Counted from the stretch's first letter, positions 1-8,251 are shown. The stretch: 64,000 nt of DNA from Bacteroides sp. GM023 (GCF_014750685.1 NZ_JAAXGE010000005.1:186001-250000); one strand, 5' to 3'. Notes: generated by a model not told the origin, from the letters alone. Made by a program: numbers and translations.

Positions 1-2283
1 AGGCTTTATCGTCTCGATGCGCAGCCCTTTATGGAAAGTGGTTCCGCCTACTTTTACGTATGCATTCCAAAGTCCGGTAGGGTCATCGGGTTGGGTCGGA
101 ACATCAAAGGTGTAGAAGCCATTCATTCCCTGCGTCGAAATCATCTTGGTATAGAACTGTCCTTTCGGATTGTAAATCTCCAGTGCTACCGGATGCTTGT
201 CCGGTATTCTTTTTTCGCGGTCTTCCAGGATGAAGGATATGTGCAACGTATCTCCCGGTCGCCATACACCTCTTTCACCGTATATAAATCCTTTCAACCC
301 TTTCTGAATATCTTTTCCGCCCACATCAAACCGGCTGACGGATTGTTCTTCTCCATCTACCACACGTACATAGGCTTTTTGCTTATCCGATTCTGCTACG
401 ACAATAAAGGGTACGCCTTTCGGAGCGATTTCTGCCAGACCTTCTCCGTTTGTTTCCCCTTTGCCTATCACTTGCAACTGGAAGTTGTAAACGGTGACTT
501 GTGCTTTCCCGACCGGTTTGGTATCCAAAATATTGCTGACTGCAATCCATAAATTGTTCAGGGAGTTTCTCTTCACAATCATTCCCAAATTAGAAGCAAA
601 GACATTGCAGGCTGCTGTCCGGTCTGAACCCATGTAGTAGGATGGATGGCAGGGGTTATTCCGTTCCTGCCAACGATACAAACTCCAGTCCATTGTTGAG
701 CCGTTATAGTAATAATAGGCTTCGGGAGTATCCCAAACGGCTTCGTCTTCTTCTGATATAACACTTCCGCTTACTTTGGTCAGACCATCGGAAGTGCTGT
801 CGGCAAATTTCATTTCCTGCTTGTCACTACCACCGCAAGGATAAGCCGAATACTCTTGCCGAAAAGATAGAATGACACGATAGATAGCACCCGGCTCCTG
901 ATGAATCAGTCCGGCAAGGTCAATCGAGTAATCTTCCCAACGGTGAACGTCTTTGGAAGAGTCTTTGCCCAACCACAATGTTTTCTTATAAACCAATCGT
1001 CCCGAACGGCGCAACTCATTGGCAGAAGTCAGTGAATTGCTTTGCATGAACATCAACACATTATTCTCGAAAATGCGTATCACACTCAAGTCCACCGCAT
1101 ACAGATTGACAGCCCGGAACGGGATAATCAAGCTTTTGGAATCGGGAAGAATAGCTGCCGAAGTAGACATTTCAACCTGCGGCTTTAGATTCAACTCGCT
1201 GAACGAGATAGAATGTGAAGTTCCTAAGGTCTGTTCCTGACTGCTTTTTACTCCTTCGTGAATATTTAAAGTCAGTTTATTAATCTTGTTCGCTTCGAAA
1301 TAAATAAACACTTTATTGTCCTTGATTTGAGTGATAGAAGAAGATACTTCCGGTATTTCAATGAGTCCTTTCAAATCCTGCGTATTGGATACGGGAGTGG
1401 AGAATACGATTTCAATCCCATTCTCCGGTTGGTCAACGCGTTCGGCTGTCAGAAAACGGAAACTGTCTTTTGCCGGAATCAGAATCTCTTCGCTTTGTGT
1501 ATGGTCAATCCGTGCAGGACTTCCATTGGCCTTTATCTCCAGTTGGTAATCTTCCGCTTCTCGTGGAATCCGATTGATATTGAATTCATAACGGGTGGAA
1601 TTATCAGTGGAAGTAATCTCTACCGGATAGTTTTTGCTTTTTCCATTATCGGCTGTTTGTATTTTCCCTATCATTTCTTTTTTCGGCGTAGTGCTGAGGT
1701 GTACTTCTTGTTTAGAACTTTTGCCAGTAATGGCTGTCAGCATTTTCTCCACCTCTTCTTTCTTCACTACATCACTGAAACGTATTTCTCCTTTTATACT
1801 TACTTCATCGGGTTGGGTAGCTGTAATCGTTATAGGTTCTGTATGGATAGTAAAGTTACGCTCCTGCACCCGGAATGAGAAGTTAAACTCCTTCAGTTGC
1901 TTATCGACTTCCATAAAATCTCCGAGTTGGAAAGTCCCCTCATAAAATGCCCCCGGTTTCAGTGTACCTTCTTCCGGAACAAACTCAATGGTATTATTGC
2001 TGACCCAATATGCTTTTCCTTTCAATGAGGGCGAGAAACTGAATGGATTATCTTTCAATTCATTGTTCATATCCACCATTGGTTGGTCATGCGTCAGTTC
2101 GATGCGTATGGTCGAGCCTTGTGAAATGACTCCACCTGTATAAGCGTTAACGTATGGCGCATATTCTGCGGAAGGGATAATGTCTTTTTGACTGCGCGTA
2201 CATGCGGAAAAACTCACAATCATCATTAAAAGGAAGAATAATCCGGTAGCAATCCTGCTACATCTAGTTTTAATTTGTCCCAT
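1..2283 (-). CDS. Alpha-2-macroglobulin family lipoprotein, 5' part (C-terminus outside window)
   Basis: The frame is open from an ATG at 2283 to base 1, giving 761 residues with no stop, so the C-terminal part lies beyond the window. The N-terminus has a basic stretch, a hydrophobic segment and a lipobox ending in Cys28 (SFSAC), so this is a predicted lipoprotein. What follows is mostly beta-strand-like sequence. Near the 3' end of the visible part is the RGVWRPGDTLHISFIL stretch typical of the MG2/MG3 macroglobulin domains of bacterial alpha-2-macroglobulins. Family members are large (about 1800-1900 residues in Bacteroides) and are thought to trap proteases at the envelope. The thioester and receptor-like domains would be in the missing part and cannot be judged. 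It is divergent from the FKBP gene, with overlapping promoters. Family assignment is confident; function is inferred. Confidence 0.82.
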   Translation of the reverse strand, partial: MGQIKTRCSRIATGLFFLLMMIVSFSACTRSQKDIIPSAEYAPYVNAYTGGVISQGSTIRIELTHDQPMVDMNNELKDNPFSFSPSLKGKAYWVSNNTIEFVPEEGTLKPGAFYEGTFQLGDFMEVDKQLKEFNFSFRVQERNFTIHTEPITITATQPDEVSIKGEIRFSDVVKKEEVEKMLTAITGKSSKQEVHLSTTPKKEMIGKIQTADNGKSKNYPVEITSTDNSTRYEFNINRIPREAEDYQLEIKANGSPARIDHTQSEEILIPAKDSFRFLTAERVDQPENGIEIVFSTPVSNTQDLKGLIEIPEVSSSITQIKDNKVFIYFEANKINKLTLNIHEGVKSSQEQTLGTSHSISFSELNLKPQVEMSTSAAILPDSKSLIIPFRAVNLYAVDLSVIRIFENNVLMFMQSNSLTSANELRRSGRLVYKKTLWLGKDSSKDVHRWEDYSIDLAGLIHQEPGAIYRVILSFRQEYSAYPCGGSDKQEMKFADSTSDGLTKVSGSVISEEDEAVWDTPEAYYYYNGSTMDWSLYRWQERNNPCHPSYYMGSDRTAACNVFASNLGMIVKRNSLNNLWIAVSNILDTKPVGKAQVTVYNFQLQVIGKGETNGEGLAEIAPKGVPFIVVAESDKQKAYVRVVDGEEQSVSRFDVGGKDIQKGLKGFIYGERGVWRPGDTLHISFILEDREKRIPDKHPVALEIYNPKGQFYTKMISTQGMNGFYTFDVPTQPDDPTGLWNAYVKVGGTTFHKGLRIETIKP

Positions 2284-2310
2284 AGCGAAGAAGTTTTATA
2301 GTTCAATGAA

Positions 2311-2345
2311 CAAATATACAGTTTTTATGATAGATTCTTTTCAAA
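2311..2345 (-). promoter_or_regulatory. Predicted promoter for the macroglobulin gene
   Basis: On the minus strand TATATTTG (2318-2311) matches the Bacteroides -7 consensus TAnnTTTG. A TTTG (2345-2342) lies 23 nt upstream, slightly wider than usual. The expected transcript start is about 20-25 nt ahead of the ATG at 2283. Confidence 0.45.
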
Positions 2346-2351
2346 TCTACT

Positions 2352-2359
2352 TATTTTTG
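2352..2359 (+). promoter_or_regulatory. Predicted -7 box for the FKBP gene
   Basis: TATTTTTG matches TAnnTTTG and sits 21 nt before the ATG at 2381. It falls inside the longer reading frame that starts at 2306, which argues that the upstream ATG is not the real start. It overlaps the divergent promoter region of the macroglobulin gene. Confidence 0.45.
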
Positions 2360-2380
2360 TACGCTCTAATAAGATTGTTT

Positions 2381-2782
2381 ATGGGAAAAAAGAAAGAATA
2401 CAAAGAAGCTAACCGCCGGTTCCTGAAAAGATTGGCTTTTCAAGAAGGTGTTTCCGCATTGCCGGGTGGTATCTATTATAAAATTTTGGAGACTGGTGAA
2501 GGAACGATTTCTCCGGGTGCGCGGAGTATTATCACCGTGCATTATACGGGAAGTCTGATTGATGGCCGGATGTTTGATAATTCTTATGAGCGCAATTGCC
2601 CGGATGCATTGCGCCTTAGTGATGTGATAGAAGGTTGGCAGGTGGCACTTCAAAAAATGCACGTTGGCGATAAATGGATTATCTATATACCTTATACACT
2701 GGGATACGGTAATAAAAATACTGATTCTATACCGGCTTACTCAACATTGGTATTCGAAGTGGAACTATTGGCTGTTGCATAA
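2381..2782 (+). CDS. FKBP-type peptidyl-prolyl cis-trans isomerase
   Basis: A 133-residue protein of one FKBP domain. Visible family motifs are VHYTGSLIDGRMFDNS, VIEGWQVALQKMHVGD and IPYTLGYG, ending in the strand TLVFEVELL. FKBPs catalyse prolyl cis-trans isomerisation during protein folding. The frame is open from an ATG at 2306, but the extra 25 residues look like a chance hydrophobic extension and contain the promoter -7 box, so the start at 2381 (MGKKKEYKEANRRFL) is preferred. With that start there is no signal peptide and the protein should be cytoplasmic; the longer start could have made it membrane-anchored. Family call is secure. Confidence 0.88.
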   Translation: MGKKKEYKEANRRFLKRLAFQEGVSALPGGIYYKILETGEGTISPGARSIITVHYTGSLIDGRMFDNSYERNCPDALRLSDVIEGWQVALQKMHVGDKWIIYIPYTLGYGNKNTDSIPAYSTLVFEVELLAVA

Positions 2783-2801
2783 AAAACAGGGCTTTTGATT
2801 G

Positions 2802-3200
2802 TCAGAGACAAGGATATCTTTCTTTCAGCTTTTTCATAAAGGATTTGCTTACTTGCAGAGTTTCTGAGTTGCTGAAGGGAGGAAGTAATAGACAGTTGTT
2901 ATCTTCAATTGATGACAGATAAGTGATATTGATAATATAGGACTGGCTGATCTGAACCAAACAAGGATGCAAGTTCAGTATTTTCTGTGAGTTTGTATTT
3001 CTCTTTAATAGTAAGGTGTGCTTATTATACAATACAACTTCCCACAATTTACTTTTGGAGTTATAGCGGAAGTAACCGATTTCTTCAAAATGAACCAGTT
3101 GCAAATTTCCGGTAATAGTCGTGTATAAGAAAATGTTCTCTTGATGCTTTTCGACGATTGTATGATTACAACGCTCGGTGTGTGTCTCTTTATTGTCCAT
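2802..3200 (-). CDS. LytTR-family DNA-binding protein
   Basis: A 132-residue protein with no receiver domain. Residues ~20-130 fit the LytTR fold: IFLYTTITGNLQLVHFEEIGYFRY near the start, LHPCLVQISQSYIINITYLSS in the middle, and a C-terminal LQVSKSFMKKLKERYP. LytTR domains bind DNA through beta-strands and usually act as response-regulator outputs. Stand-alone versions like this are common in Bacteroides, and their sensor partner and targets are generally unknown. It ends 20 nt after the convergent FKBP gene. The gene upstream is a membrane-bound AraC regulator, but a strong terminator lies between them, so co-transcription is unlikely. Confidence 0.8.
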   Translation of the reverse strand: MDNKETHTERCNHTIVEKHQENIFLYTTITGNLQLVHFEEIGYFRYNSKSKLWEVVLYNKHTLLLKRNTNSQKILNLHPCLVQISQSYIINITYLSSIEDNNCLLLPPFSNSETLQVSKSFMKKLKERYPCL

Positions 3201-3279
3201 GTGATTTACTTGTCTATATGGCTTATGTCATATTTTACTTTCAGTCAAAAGTAGTGCATTGCTCTTAATTGTGAAAATA

Positions 3280-3312
3280 AAAAGTGTCTCATTCCCGAAA
3301 TGAGACACTTTT
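3280..3312 (-). terminator. Intrinsic terminator after the AraC regulator
   Basis: A perfect 13-bp inverted repeat (3280-3292 with 3300-3312, 7-nt loop) lies just downstream of the stop at 3335. On the minus strand it is followed by a T-rich run (TTTTTATTTT). Confidence 0.85.
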
Positions 3313-3334
3313 ATACAGCGATATTGATATTCTT

Positions 3335-4447
3335 TTAGATAAGAACTTCTTTGTTATTATATTGATTATCAATGAATTTACTGGGAGATACGCCATATTT
3401 ATCAGAAAAGTTCCGGTAGAAAGTTGCCCGGGAACTAAAACCGCACGCGAACATTAATTCCTTCATGCTTTTCTCCGGATTCTCGACTGCTAACTGTCTG
3501 AAATATTCTAGCCGGTTGCAGTTTATATATTCCCGGAAGCCACTAAAACCCTGATTTTTGATTGCCATCGAAATATCGTGCTCTTTTTCGTTTAAGGATT
3601 TAGCTAAATCTTTTATGTTGTACAGTCGGTCTGTATAAGGATGATGCTCTTTAAGATATGTTTCAATGGTTGAGAAAAGTGGGAGAGGTTGAGGTGAATT
3701 TTCTACTTGCGATATCTTTTTATTGGTATTATACACCATACTGATATGATCCGAAAATGGATTCTCGTATCGTAAATATAGTATTGAAAATAGAACGGTG
3801 AAAACAATTGCTGTAATGCCGAATAAATTGAAAATAAATTCATTGATGTTTAAAGTGAATAGAATATATATTCCTAAAAATAAGAACAGGAAACCTATAA
3901 ACAAGTACATATTCTTATTTATTCTGCGATAAGTTTTTGTGCAGATCATTGTATGAGTAAGAATAAAGAGGGGTGTAAGGACAGAAAGTAAGAATATACA
4001 AATCCTGAGCCTAACATCTGTATTATTTATATTCGGTATTATTTCATTCAATGAGTAAATAGGAGTTATAACTCCGTTGAATCCCAAATAGCAAATTCCT
4101 ACAGTTATTGTTATGATAGGCGGCAATAGGAATGTAAATATTCTGAAGTGGTTAAGATATCCCGGAGATAGAGAAGCGGTGGGAAATAGAACAACGATAT
4201 TAGCTAAAGCATACCATTTGAGCATCTTTTCGATGTTGAGCAGATCGGTGAAATTGTATTCAGGAGTATCTGTTACGATTGTCAGCCATCCGATATTTTC
4301 CCATGAGAACATAAGTCCTATACCCACTGCTATAATTCCCCAATATAATTTCGGGTAATTATCTTTAGCGCGAAAAATAAGAATAATTCCTGATATCAAG
4401 GCAATCAGATCAAGTGTGAGTTCAATTGATAAATGTAGTATTCCCAT
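3335..4447 (-). CDS. Membrane-bound AraC-family transcriptional regulator
   Basis: A 370-residue protein. Residues 1-~225 contain about seven hydrophobic segments. Residues ~255-365 form an AraC-type double helix-turn-helix with the typical KSMKELMFACGFSSRATFYRNFSDKYGVSPSKF ending. This layout (7TM-like sensor fused to AraC DNA-binding domain) is frequent in Bacteroidetes, where it may sense a membrane or envelope signal directly. No target can be assigned. The gene stands alone, with its own strong terminator and a 123-nt gap to the upstream DUF1622 gene. Domain assignment of the C-terminus is secure; the sensory role is inferred. Confidence 0.85.
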   Translation of the reverse strand: MGILHLSIELTLDLIALISGIILIFRAKDNYPKLYWGIIAVGIGLMFSWENIGWLTIVTDTPEYNFTDLLNIEKMLKWYALANIVVLFPTASLSPGYLNHFRIFTFLLPPIITITVGICYLGFNGVITPIYSLNEIIPNINNTDVRLRICIFLLSVLTPLFILTHTMICTKTYRRINKNMYLFIGFLFLFLGIYILFTLNINEFIFNLFGITAIVFTVLFSILYLRYENPFSDHISMVYNTNKKISQVENSPQPLPLFSTIETYLKEHHPYTDRLYNIKDLAKSLNEKEHDISMAIKNQGFSGFREYINCNRLEYFRQLAVENPEKSMKELMFACGFSSRATFYRNFSDKYGVSPSKFIDNQYNNKEVLI

Positions 4448-4570
4448 GTTTATGACGTGTTTTTACTCTTTTCCTTCTTCTAACTGGAGAGTTAGTGGAA
4501 ACAAAAGTAATCAATTTAGTCATATCAGGCAATAGAAAAAGTATGGCTTTTGAGATTATGCCACTAGATA

Positions 4571-4924
4571 TTATATTTCTTTAGAGGACTCATTTTCTGC
4601 CAATTCTTTAATCTCTTTATTCAAAAAGACAGAAAGTACTGTTCTTACCACAACTACCCCGCCTAAAATTGCCAATTCATCCAGGGTCGGATCAACTACA
4701 GTTTTCAGTATGTCAGATGCAATCAGAAACTCCAGACCAAGCAAAAGATAACTACCGAAATCAGCCCTGAGCTGCCGGATATTATTAACGGTATATGTCC
4801 CGTTGAATCGTTTTATCTCATTGCGTAGAAAAGCAATGATGCCGACGAATACTCCATAGGTGACAATCAGCAGACTTATTACGCTGATGATAGTAGCAAG
4901 CATATTTAAGAAAGTCAGTAGCAT
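4571..4924 (-). CDS. DUF1622 family membrane protein
   Basis: A 117-residue protein with an N-terminal membrane helix (residues ~5-35), a central basic loop with an RADFGSYLLLGLEFLIASDIL motif, and a further hydrophobic segment (~85-103) ending in a charged tail. The motif and length match the DUF1622 family of small inner-membrane proteins of unknown function. It appears to be a single gene. No catalytic residues can be named. Confidence 0.8.
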   Translation of the reverse strand: MLLTFLNMLATIISVISLLIVTYGVFVGIIAFLRNEIKRFNGTYTVNNIRQLRADFGSYLLLGLEFLIASDILKTVVDPTLDELAILGGVVVVRTVLSVFLNKEIKELAENESSKEI

Positions 4925-5044
4925 TGTGTATAATTTTGGTTATACTATATAAACAACTGACTTCCTTGAATAGTTTTATCAAAAGGAGAATTGATAATGA
5001 ATATACTAATAATCAATGTTCAATATGCAAAAATGGTCTTTAGA

Positions 5045-5076
5045 TTGTTATATCTATATTGGAATGATTATATTTG
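5045..5076 (+). promoter_or_regulatory. Predicted promoter of the zeta-toxin-like module
   Basis: TTG at 5045-5047 and TATATTTG at 5069-5076, spaced by 21 nt, fit the Bacteroides TTG / TAnnTTTG pattern. The box lies 21 nt before the ATG at 5098. Confidence 0.5.
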
Positions 5077-5097
5077 TAGAACTAAATATTGATAACT

Positions 5098-5304
5098 ATG
5101 TCTGAAAAAGAAATGAATTCTTATCGTTTGACTAGTATGGAAGAACCTACTGATCAAATGCTTGCTACCTTAATGAGAGAGGTGGCGGAAGAAGCAAAAC
5201 GTAAGGGGCTGGAAGCAACAGATAAACTTTTTAAACGTTTGGATGAAACTGTTGCATTACGAAAAAAAGAATGGATGCAAAGACGTAATAAAGTTGTAGA
5301 ATGA
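5098..5304 (+). CDS. Small hydrophilic protein, putative antitoxin
   Basis: A 68-residue, highly charged, probably helical protein (MSEKEMNSYRL...). I recognise no domain. Its stop codon overlaps the start of the following zeta-toxin-like kinase (ATGA), so the pair is translationally coupled behind one promoter. Small acidic or helical proteins in this position before Zeta/PezT-type kinases are often the cognate antitoxin; here that is inference from context. The frame also opens at a TTG at 5089, but the ATG at 5098 is the natural start. Confidence 0.6.
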   Translation: MSEKEMNSYRLTSMEEPTDQMLATLMREVAEEAKRKGLEATDKLFKRLDETVALRKKEWMQRRNKVVE

Positions 5305-5915
5305 TGGAACACTCTATGCACAGTCCAGTTTTAATTGTGATTGCCGGACCTAATGGTTCCGGTAAAACTTCTGTTACTTCTAAAATACTTCATCATGAAT
5401 GGATGGAAGATGCTGTTTATATAAATCCTGATATTATAGCTCAAGAGAAGTATGGAAATTGGAATTCAAAGGAAGCGGTGATGCAGGCAGTGAAATATTG
5501 TGAAGAACTAAGAGAGCAATGTCTTGCTGAGCATAAAAGTCTTATTTTTGAAACTGTTTTGTCTGTAGAAGATAAGATTGACTATATTCTGCGAGCGAAA
5601 GAAGCGGGTTTTTTTATTCGTTTCTTCTTTGTTTGTACAGAACATCCTACTATTAATGCTGCTCGTATCGCGCGTAGAGTAATGGAAGGTGGACATGATG
5701 TTCCTATTACTAAAATAATATCTAGGTATGATAAGTCAATTGCTAATAGTAGCATTGTATCAGACTTTGTAGATCGGGCTTATATCTATGATAATTCAAT
5801 TGAGGATGTGGACGCACAACTCCTTTTCCGATTAAAAGATGGAAAATTAGTGAAGCAATATGTGAATGCTATTCCTAGATGGGCATTAGCTATATATGAT
5901 AAACGCGATGACTGA
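5301..5915 (+). CDS. Zeta-toxin-family P-loop kinase
   Basis: A 204-residue protein with a Walker A motif GPNGSGKT at residues 16-23, an NPD motif near residue 43 in the usual place of the catalytic Asp, and a lid-like ARRVMEGGHDVP segment near residue 125. These mark the Zeta toxin / small P-loop kinase family. Characterised Zeta toxins phosphorylate UDP-N-acetylglucosamine and block cell-wall synthesis. Many chromosomal relatives in Bacteroidetes are annotated only as AAA family or zeta toxin proteins and have not been tested. It overlaps the upstream 68-aa gene by 4 nt, which suggests a toxin-antitoxin pair. Fold assignment is firm; toxin function is inferred. Confidence 0.8.
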   Translation: MMEHSMHSPVLIVIAGPNGSGKTSVTSKILHHEWMEDAVYINPDIIAQEKYGNWNSKEAVMQAVKYCEELREQCLAEHKSLIFETVLSVEDKIDYILRAKEAGFFIRFFFVCTEHPTINAARIARRVMEGGHDVPITKIISRYDKSIANSSIVSDFVDRAYIYDNSIEDVDAQLLFRLKDGKLVKQYVNAIPRWALAIYDKRDD

Positions 5916-5985
5916 ACGGGTACTTAATCTGTTCTGCATTTGTAACTTGTATGATATATCGACCAATAAGGAATACATTTAAATT

Positions 5986-6022
5986 GTATTAAACCCATCT
6001 ACTAAATAGGTGGATTTAATAC
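5986..6022. terminator. Hairpin between convergent genes
   Basis: GTATTAAA (5986-5993) pairs with TTTAATAC (6015-6022), then CCATCTA (5995-6001) pairs with TAGGTGG (6007-6013) with one wobble. Only one mismatch interrupts the stem and the loop is 5 nt. It lies between the zeta-like kinase and the convergent lipoprotein gene and could end transcription from either side. The flanks are A/T rich but there is no long T run. Confidence 0.5.
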
Positions 6023-6094
6023 GATCACGTAAGTTACTCAAATAAAATGAAAATCCAGATATGATTTTTATCTTACCCAAAGAGTTTATGTGTT

Positions 6095-6589
6095 TTATCT
6101 GGTGAAGATAAATTGGTCATTGTATTCATAATTAATGCCATCTTCCTTCGACTTTACGCGTATCTCATAGGATAATTCTGTTTCTGTCATTTTGGTTACA
6201 GTCCAGGTTTCTGTGGAATATTTTTCAACATCAGCGTCTTCGTCTAAAGTCAGTTTATTTCCAGAATATGACCATGTACCAGTATTTTTAGTTGTTGAGG
6301 GGGCAAAATGGCCTTCGGGGTCAAGGTATGTGTCTATTGTTTGGTAAGTGCCATCTTCTTTAAATTCTATTGAAAATCTGTTTGTTCCATTGACAAAATC
6401 TTCAATGTTGTTTTCCGTCAGTTCTCCATTTTCCCATTCTTGACTCAAATAGGATATGCCGTTCCACGTCCCCAATAACATTTCTCGTGAACCAACTGAA
6501 TCTTCATCATCATTACTGCAAGAGTAAATGCAAAAAGTCAGTAACATAACGCTAATGCAAGTTGCAATTTTCCAAAATACTTTTCTCAT
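6095..6589 (-). CDS. Lipocalin-like domain lipoprotein
   Basis: A 164-residue protein with a signal peptide and lipobox ending at Cys24 (CIYSC), followed by an acidic SNDDEDS linker typical of exported Bacteroides lipoproteins. From residue ~38, LLGTWNGISYLSQEW resembles the start of the lipocalin-like family PF13648, and the rest is beta-rich with IEFKEDGTYQTID and a late GTWSYSGNKLTL strand pair. Ligand and role are unknown. Single gene; a -7 box lies about 85 nt upstream. Confidence 0.7.
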   Translation of the reverse strand: MRKVFWKIATCISVMLLTFCIYSCSNDDEDSVGSREMLLGTWNGISYLSQEWENGELTENNIEDFVNGTNRFSIEFKEDGTYQTIDTYLDPEGHFAPSTTKNTGTWSYSGNKLTLDEDADVEKYSTETWTVTKMTETELSYEIRVKSKEDGINYEYNDQFIFTR

Positions 6590-6673
6590 AACTTTTTTTA
6601 TTTAAATTAGATATTGATAATATAACTACTATGTCTAAAAATGTCATTTTGATTATGCAATTCTTTGACATTG

Positions 6674-6681
6674 CAAAGATA
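6674..6681 (-). promoter_or_regulatory. Predicted -7 box for the lipocalin-like lipoprotein
   Basis: TATCTTTG on the minus strand fits TAnnTTTG, which would give a leader of about 78 nt. No clear -33 element is seen. Confidence 0.35.
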
Positions 6682-6796
6682 TGTTGTAATTAGATGTGAG
6701 TCGTAAATTGTTTGTAGCTGTGTAGTAACAGAACTGTAGCTGATTAGGCTACTTCTTGAAAATAAAATAACTAAAAGTGGTTTATGTTTAGTTACT

Positions 6797-7015
6797 TTAT
6801 TCGTTGCTACAACTTTCTAACTCTTGCAGATAGTAAATGAAGAAGTTGTGTTTGAGAATAATGGATATTCGTAAAAGCAAATCAGAATCTATACTTCCCC
6901 GTTTGAATATTTTATATACATTGGTTCTGTCGCAATAAAGTTTGTTGGCAAACCATGTTACGGAGCGTTCTTGTTTGTGAAGTTCTGCCTCTATTATTTG
7001 ACCAATGTGTATCAT
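6797..7015 (-). CDS. Small XRE-like helix-turn-helix protein
   Basis: A 72-residue protein that is essentially one helix-turn-helix: HIGQIIEAELHKQERSVTWFANKLYCDRTNVYKIFKRGSIDSDLLLRISIIL. This form, with the VTWFA and CDRTNVYKIF segments, belongs to a small regulator family common in Bacteroides. It carries no effector domain. It may be autoregulatory or act on neighbouring genes, but no operator can be identified. Upstream is a gene-free region with a long hairpin. Confidence 0.75.
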   Translation of the reverse strand: MIHIGQIIEAELHKQERSVTWFANKLYCDRTNVYKIFKRGSIDSDLLLRISIILKHNFFIYYLQELESCSNE

Positions 7016-7486
7016 GTCATTCTTGTTTTAGAGAAGTGTTTGTCTCTATTTGTAGCTTTTATATATTTATACAAAGTTATCCCTAATTTCGTCAGTTTTA
7101 GATTTTTAATGTTGATAATAAGTCACGTATATGTAGCTTATTATTCACAAGTAGGAAATATTTGTGCTGATATGTTGAATGAGAAATATTCTGATATAGA
7201 TTTATATATCTGTTATGTCTTGTATGAATGTACGGATACATATTCTTAGCTTTTTATAAAATAAAAAAGGCGGAACCATTCGAAACTTATTTTGTTCTGA
7301 GGTACCGCCAAGCACCCTGCAAGTAAATAAGTATGAATAGTTCACGCCTATAAAGCGCAAACCTTTATCAACTTATTCTCACTTACTTTAAATTGGCGGT
7401 TTTCAGAACAGAGAATAAGAGCTAAAAGCTCAAGTATCTTTTTAATAAGTATATGAATGGAATCGCTATTCCAAAAGTTTATTGTT
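7016..7486. other. Gene-free accessory stretch with a long hairpin
   Basis: 471 bp between the XRE gene and the 3' end of the kinase gene. The first half is very A/T rich and its only open frame looks non-coding. The second half holds the long imperfect hairpin at 7286-7419 and a short hairpin (GAGCT/AGCTC, 7419-7431) followed by a T-rich stretch. Confidence 0.6.
7286..7419. ncRNA. Long imperfect hairpin, possible structured RNA or mobile-element end
   Basis: Four nested complementary blocks are seen: 7286-7291 with 7414-7419 (CTTATT/AATAAG), 7294-7299 with 7404-7409 (GTTCTG/CAGAAC), 7304-7309 with 7395-7400 (ACCGCC/GGCGGT), and 7321-7332 with 7371-7376 plus 7383-7388. The inner loop is 38 nt. 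The G+C-rich blocks stand out from the A/T-rich surroundings. I do not recognise it as a known RNA family. It could be a small RNA, a miniature transposable element, or the terminus or origin of a lost element. Confidence 0.35.
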
Positions 7487-8089
7487 TTAAATATACATGG
7501 AAGTCCTTAATCTTATTTGTGTATCAATGAAGTATAAGTCTCCATCTATCCCATAAAGTACATTATTAGGGACTGCATCAAACACTTCATAATTTTCATT
7601 ATGATATTCGTCGTAATAATCCATTTCAAAGCCTAATGCTTGCATATAGGTGGCTATTTCATCTTCTGTGGCCTCCCGTTCTGCTATAATATAAGGCTGT
7701 ATGAGGACTGCGCAAAACTCCTGTTGGCTGTTGTAAGAGAAACCAATCATTTGATAGGGGACATTACTGAAGAACTTATTGTGTGCGACAATACGAATGA
7801 AGAAGTTCTCCAGGTCATCGCCTGCGTATTCAAAATTATTCAGTTTGATAACAGATACTTTTCCATCATGGAACACTTCATTCTCACCACCTTTATCCAT
7901 ATAGGTAATGTCGAGGTGGGATAAGTCAATCCATAAGTTGTTAGTATGGGCAAAGTCTGTTAATTCTTTAATTTGCCCTCTCTTATAGCCCTCTGTTGGT
8001 TCAATTTCTCCTGTTGCTTTTTTACCTCTTTTGACGATGCAGGCTGCTTGCTCCAGGATATTATTGATTGACGAGTACGCTCTATCCAT
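7487..8089 (-). CDS. Putative polyvalent-protein kinase domain protein
   Basis: A 200-residue protein. DLSHLDITYMDKGGENEVF, then VSVIKLNN (a candidate ATP-binding Lys), and near the C-terminus VPNNVLYGIDGDLYFIDTQI (a kinase-like catalytic/metal-binding segment) match the kinase domain found in polyvalent proteins of phages and conjugative elements. Such genes are usually cargo on integrative or plasmid elements in Bacteroides. Here no mobility genes flank it, so it may be a relic of an integrated element. Substrate unknown. Family recognition is from sequence memory and is moderately confident. Confidence 0.7.
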   Translation of the reverse strand: MDRAYSSINNILEQAACIVKRGKKATGEIEPTEGYKRGQIKELTDFAHTNNLWIDLSHLDITYMDKGGENEVFHDGKVSVIKLNNFEYAGDDLENFFIRIVAHNKFFSNVPYQMIGFSYNSQQEFCAVLIQPYIIAEREATEDEIATYMQALGFEMDYYDEYHNENYEVFDAVPNNVLYGIDGDLYFIDTQIRLRTSMYI

Positions 8090-8144
8090 TGTTTGTGAAA
8101 TTCATTAATATATTCCATAAATCTTATGATTATGAGTTTAAGAC

Positions 8145-8152
8145 AAAGATAA
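8145..8152 (-). promoter_or_regulatory. Predicted -7 box for the kinase gene
   Basis: TATCTTTG on the minus strand fits TAnnTTTG about 56 nt ahead of the ATG at 8089. No clear -33 element. Confidence 0.35.
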
Positions 8153-8251
8153 TCATTCTCCTTTAAATCATCATAGTTTAACTACAACATTTTTAAAAGG
8201 GCTGTGTTAGAGGATATTCTATTCTTTATGGAGCAGTTATTTATCTATATG

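Noticed and set aside
2306..2380. N-terminal extension of the FKBP gene
   Set aside because: The extension contains the -7 box and adds an atypical hydrophobic stretch, so the ATG at 2381 is preferred.
6971..7249. Open frame of 92 codons on the plus strand
   Set aside because: It overlaps the start of the XRE gene, has a very A/T-driven composition (many Tyr, Val, Ile, Phe) and no family resemblance or promoter.
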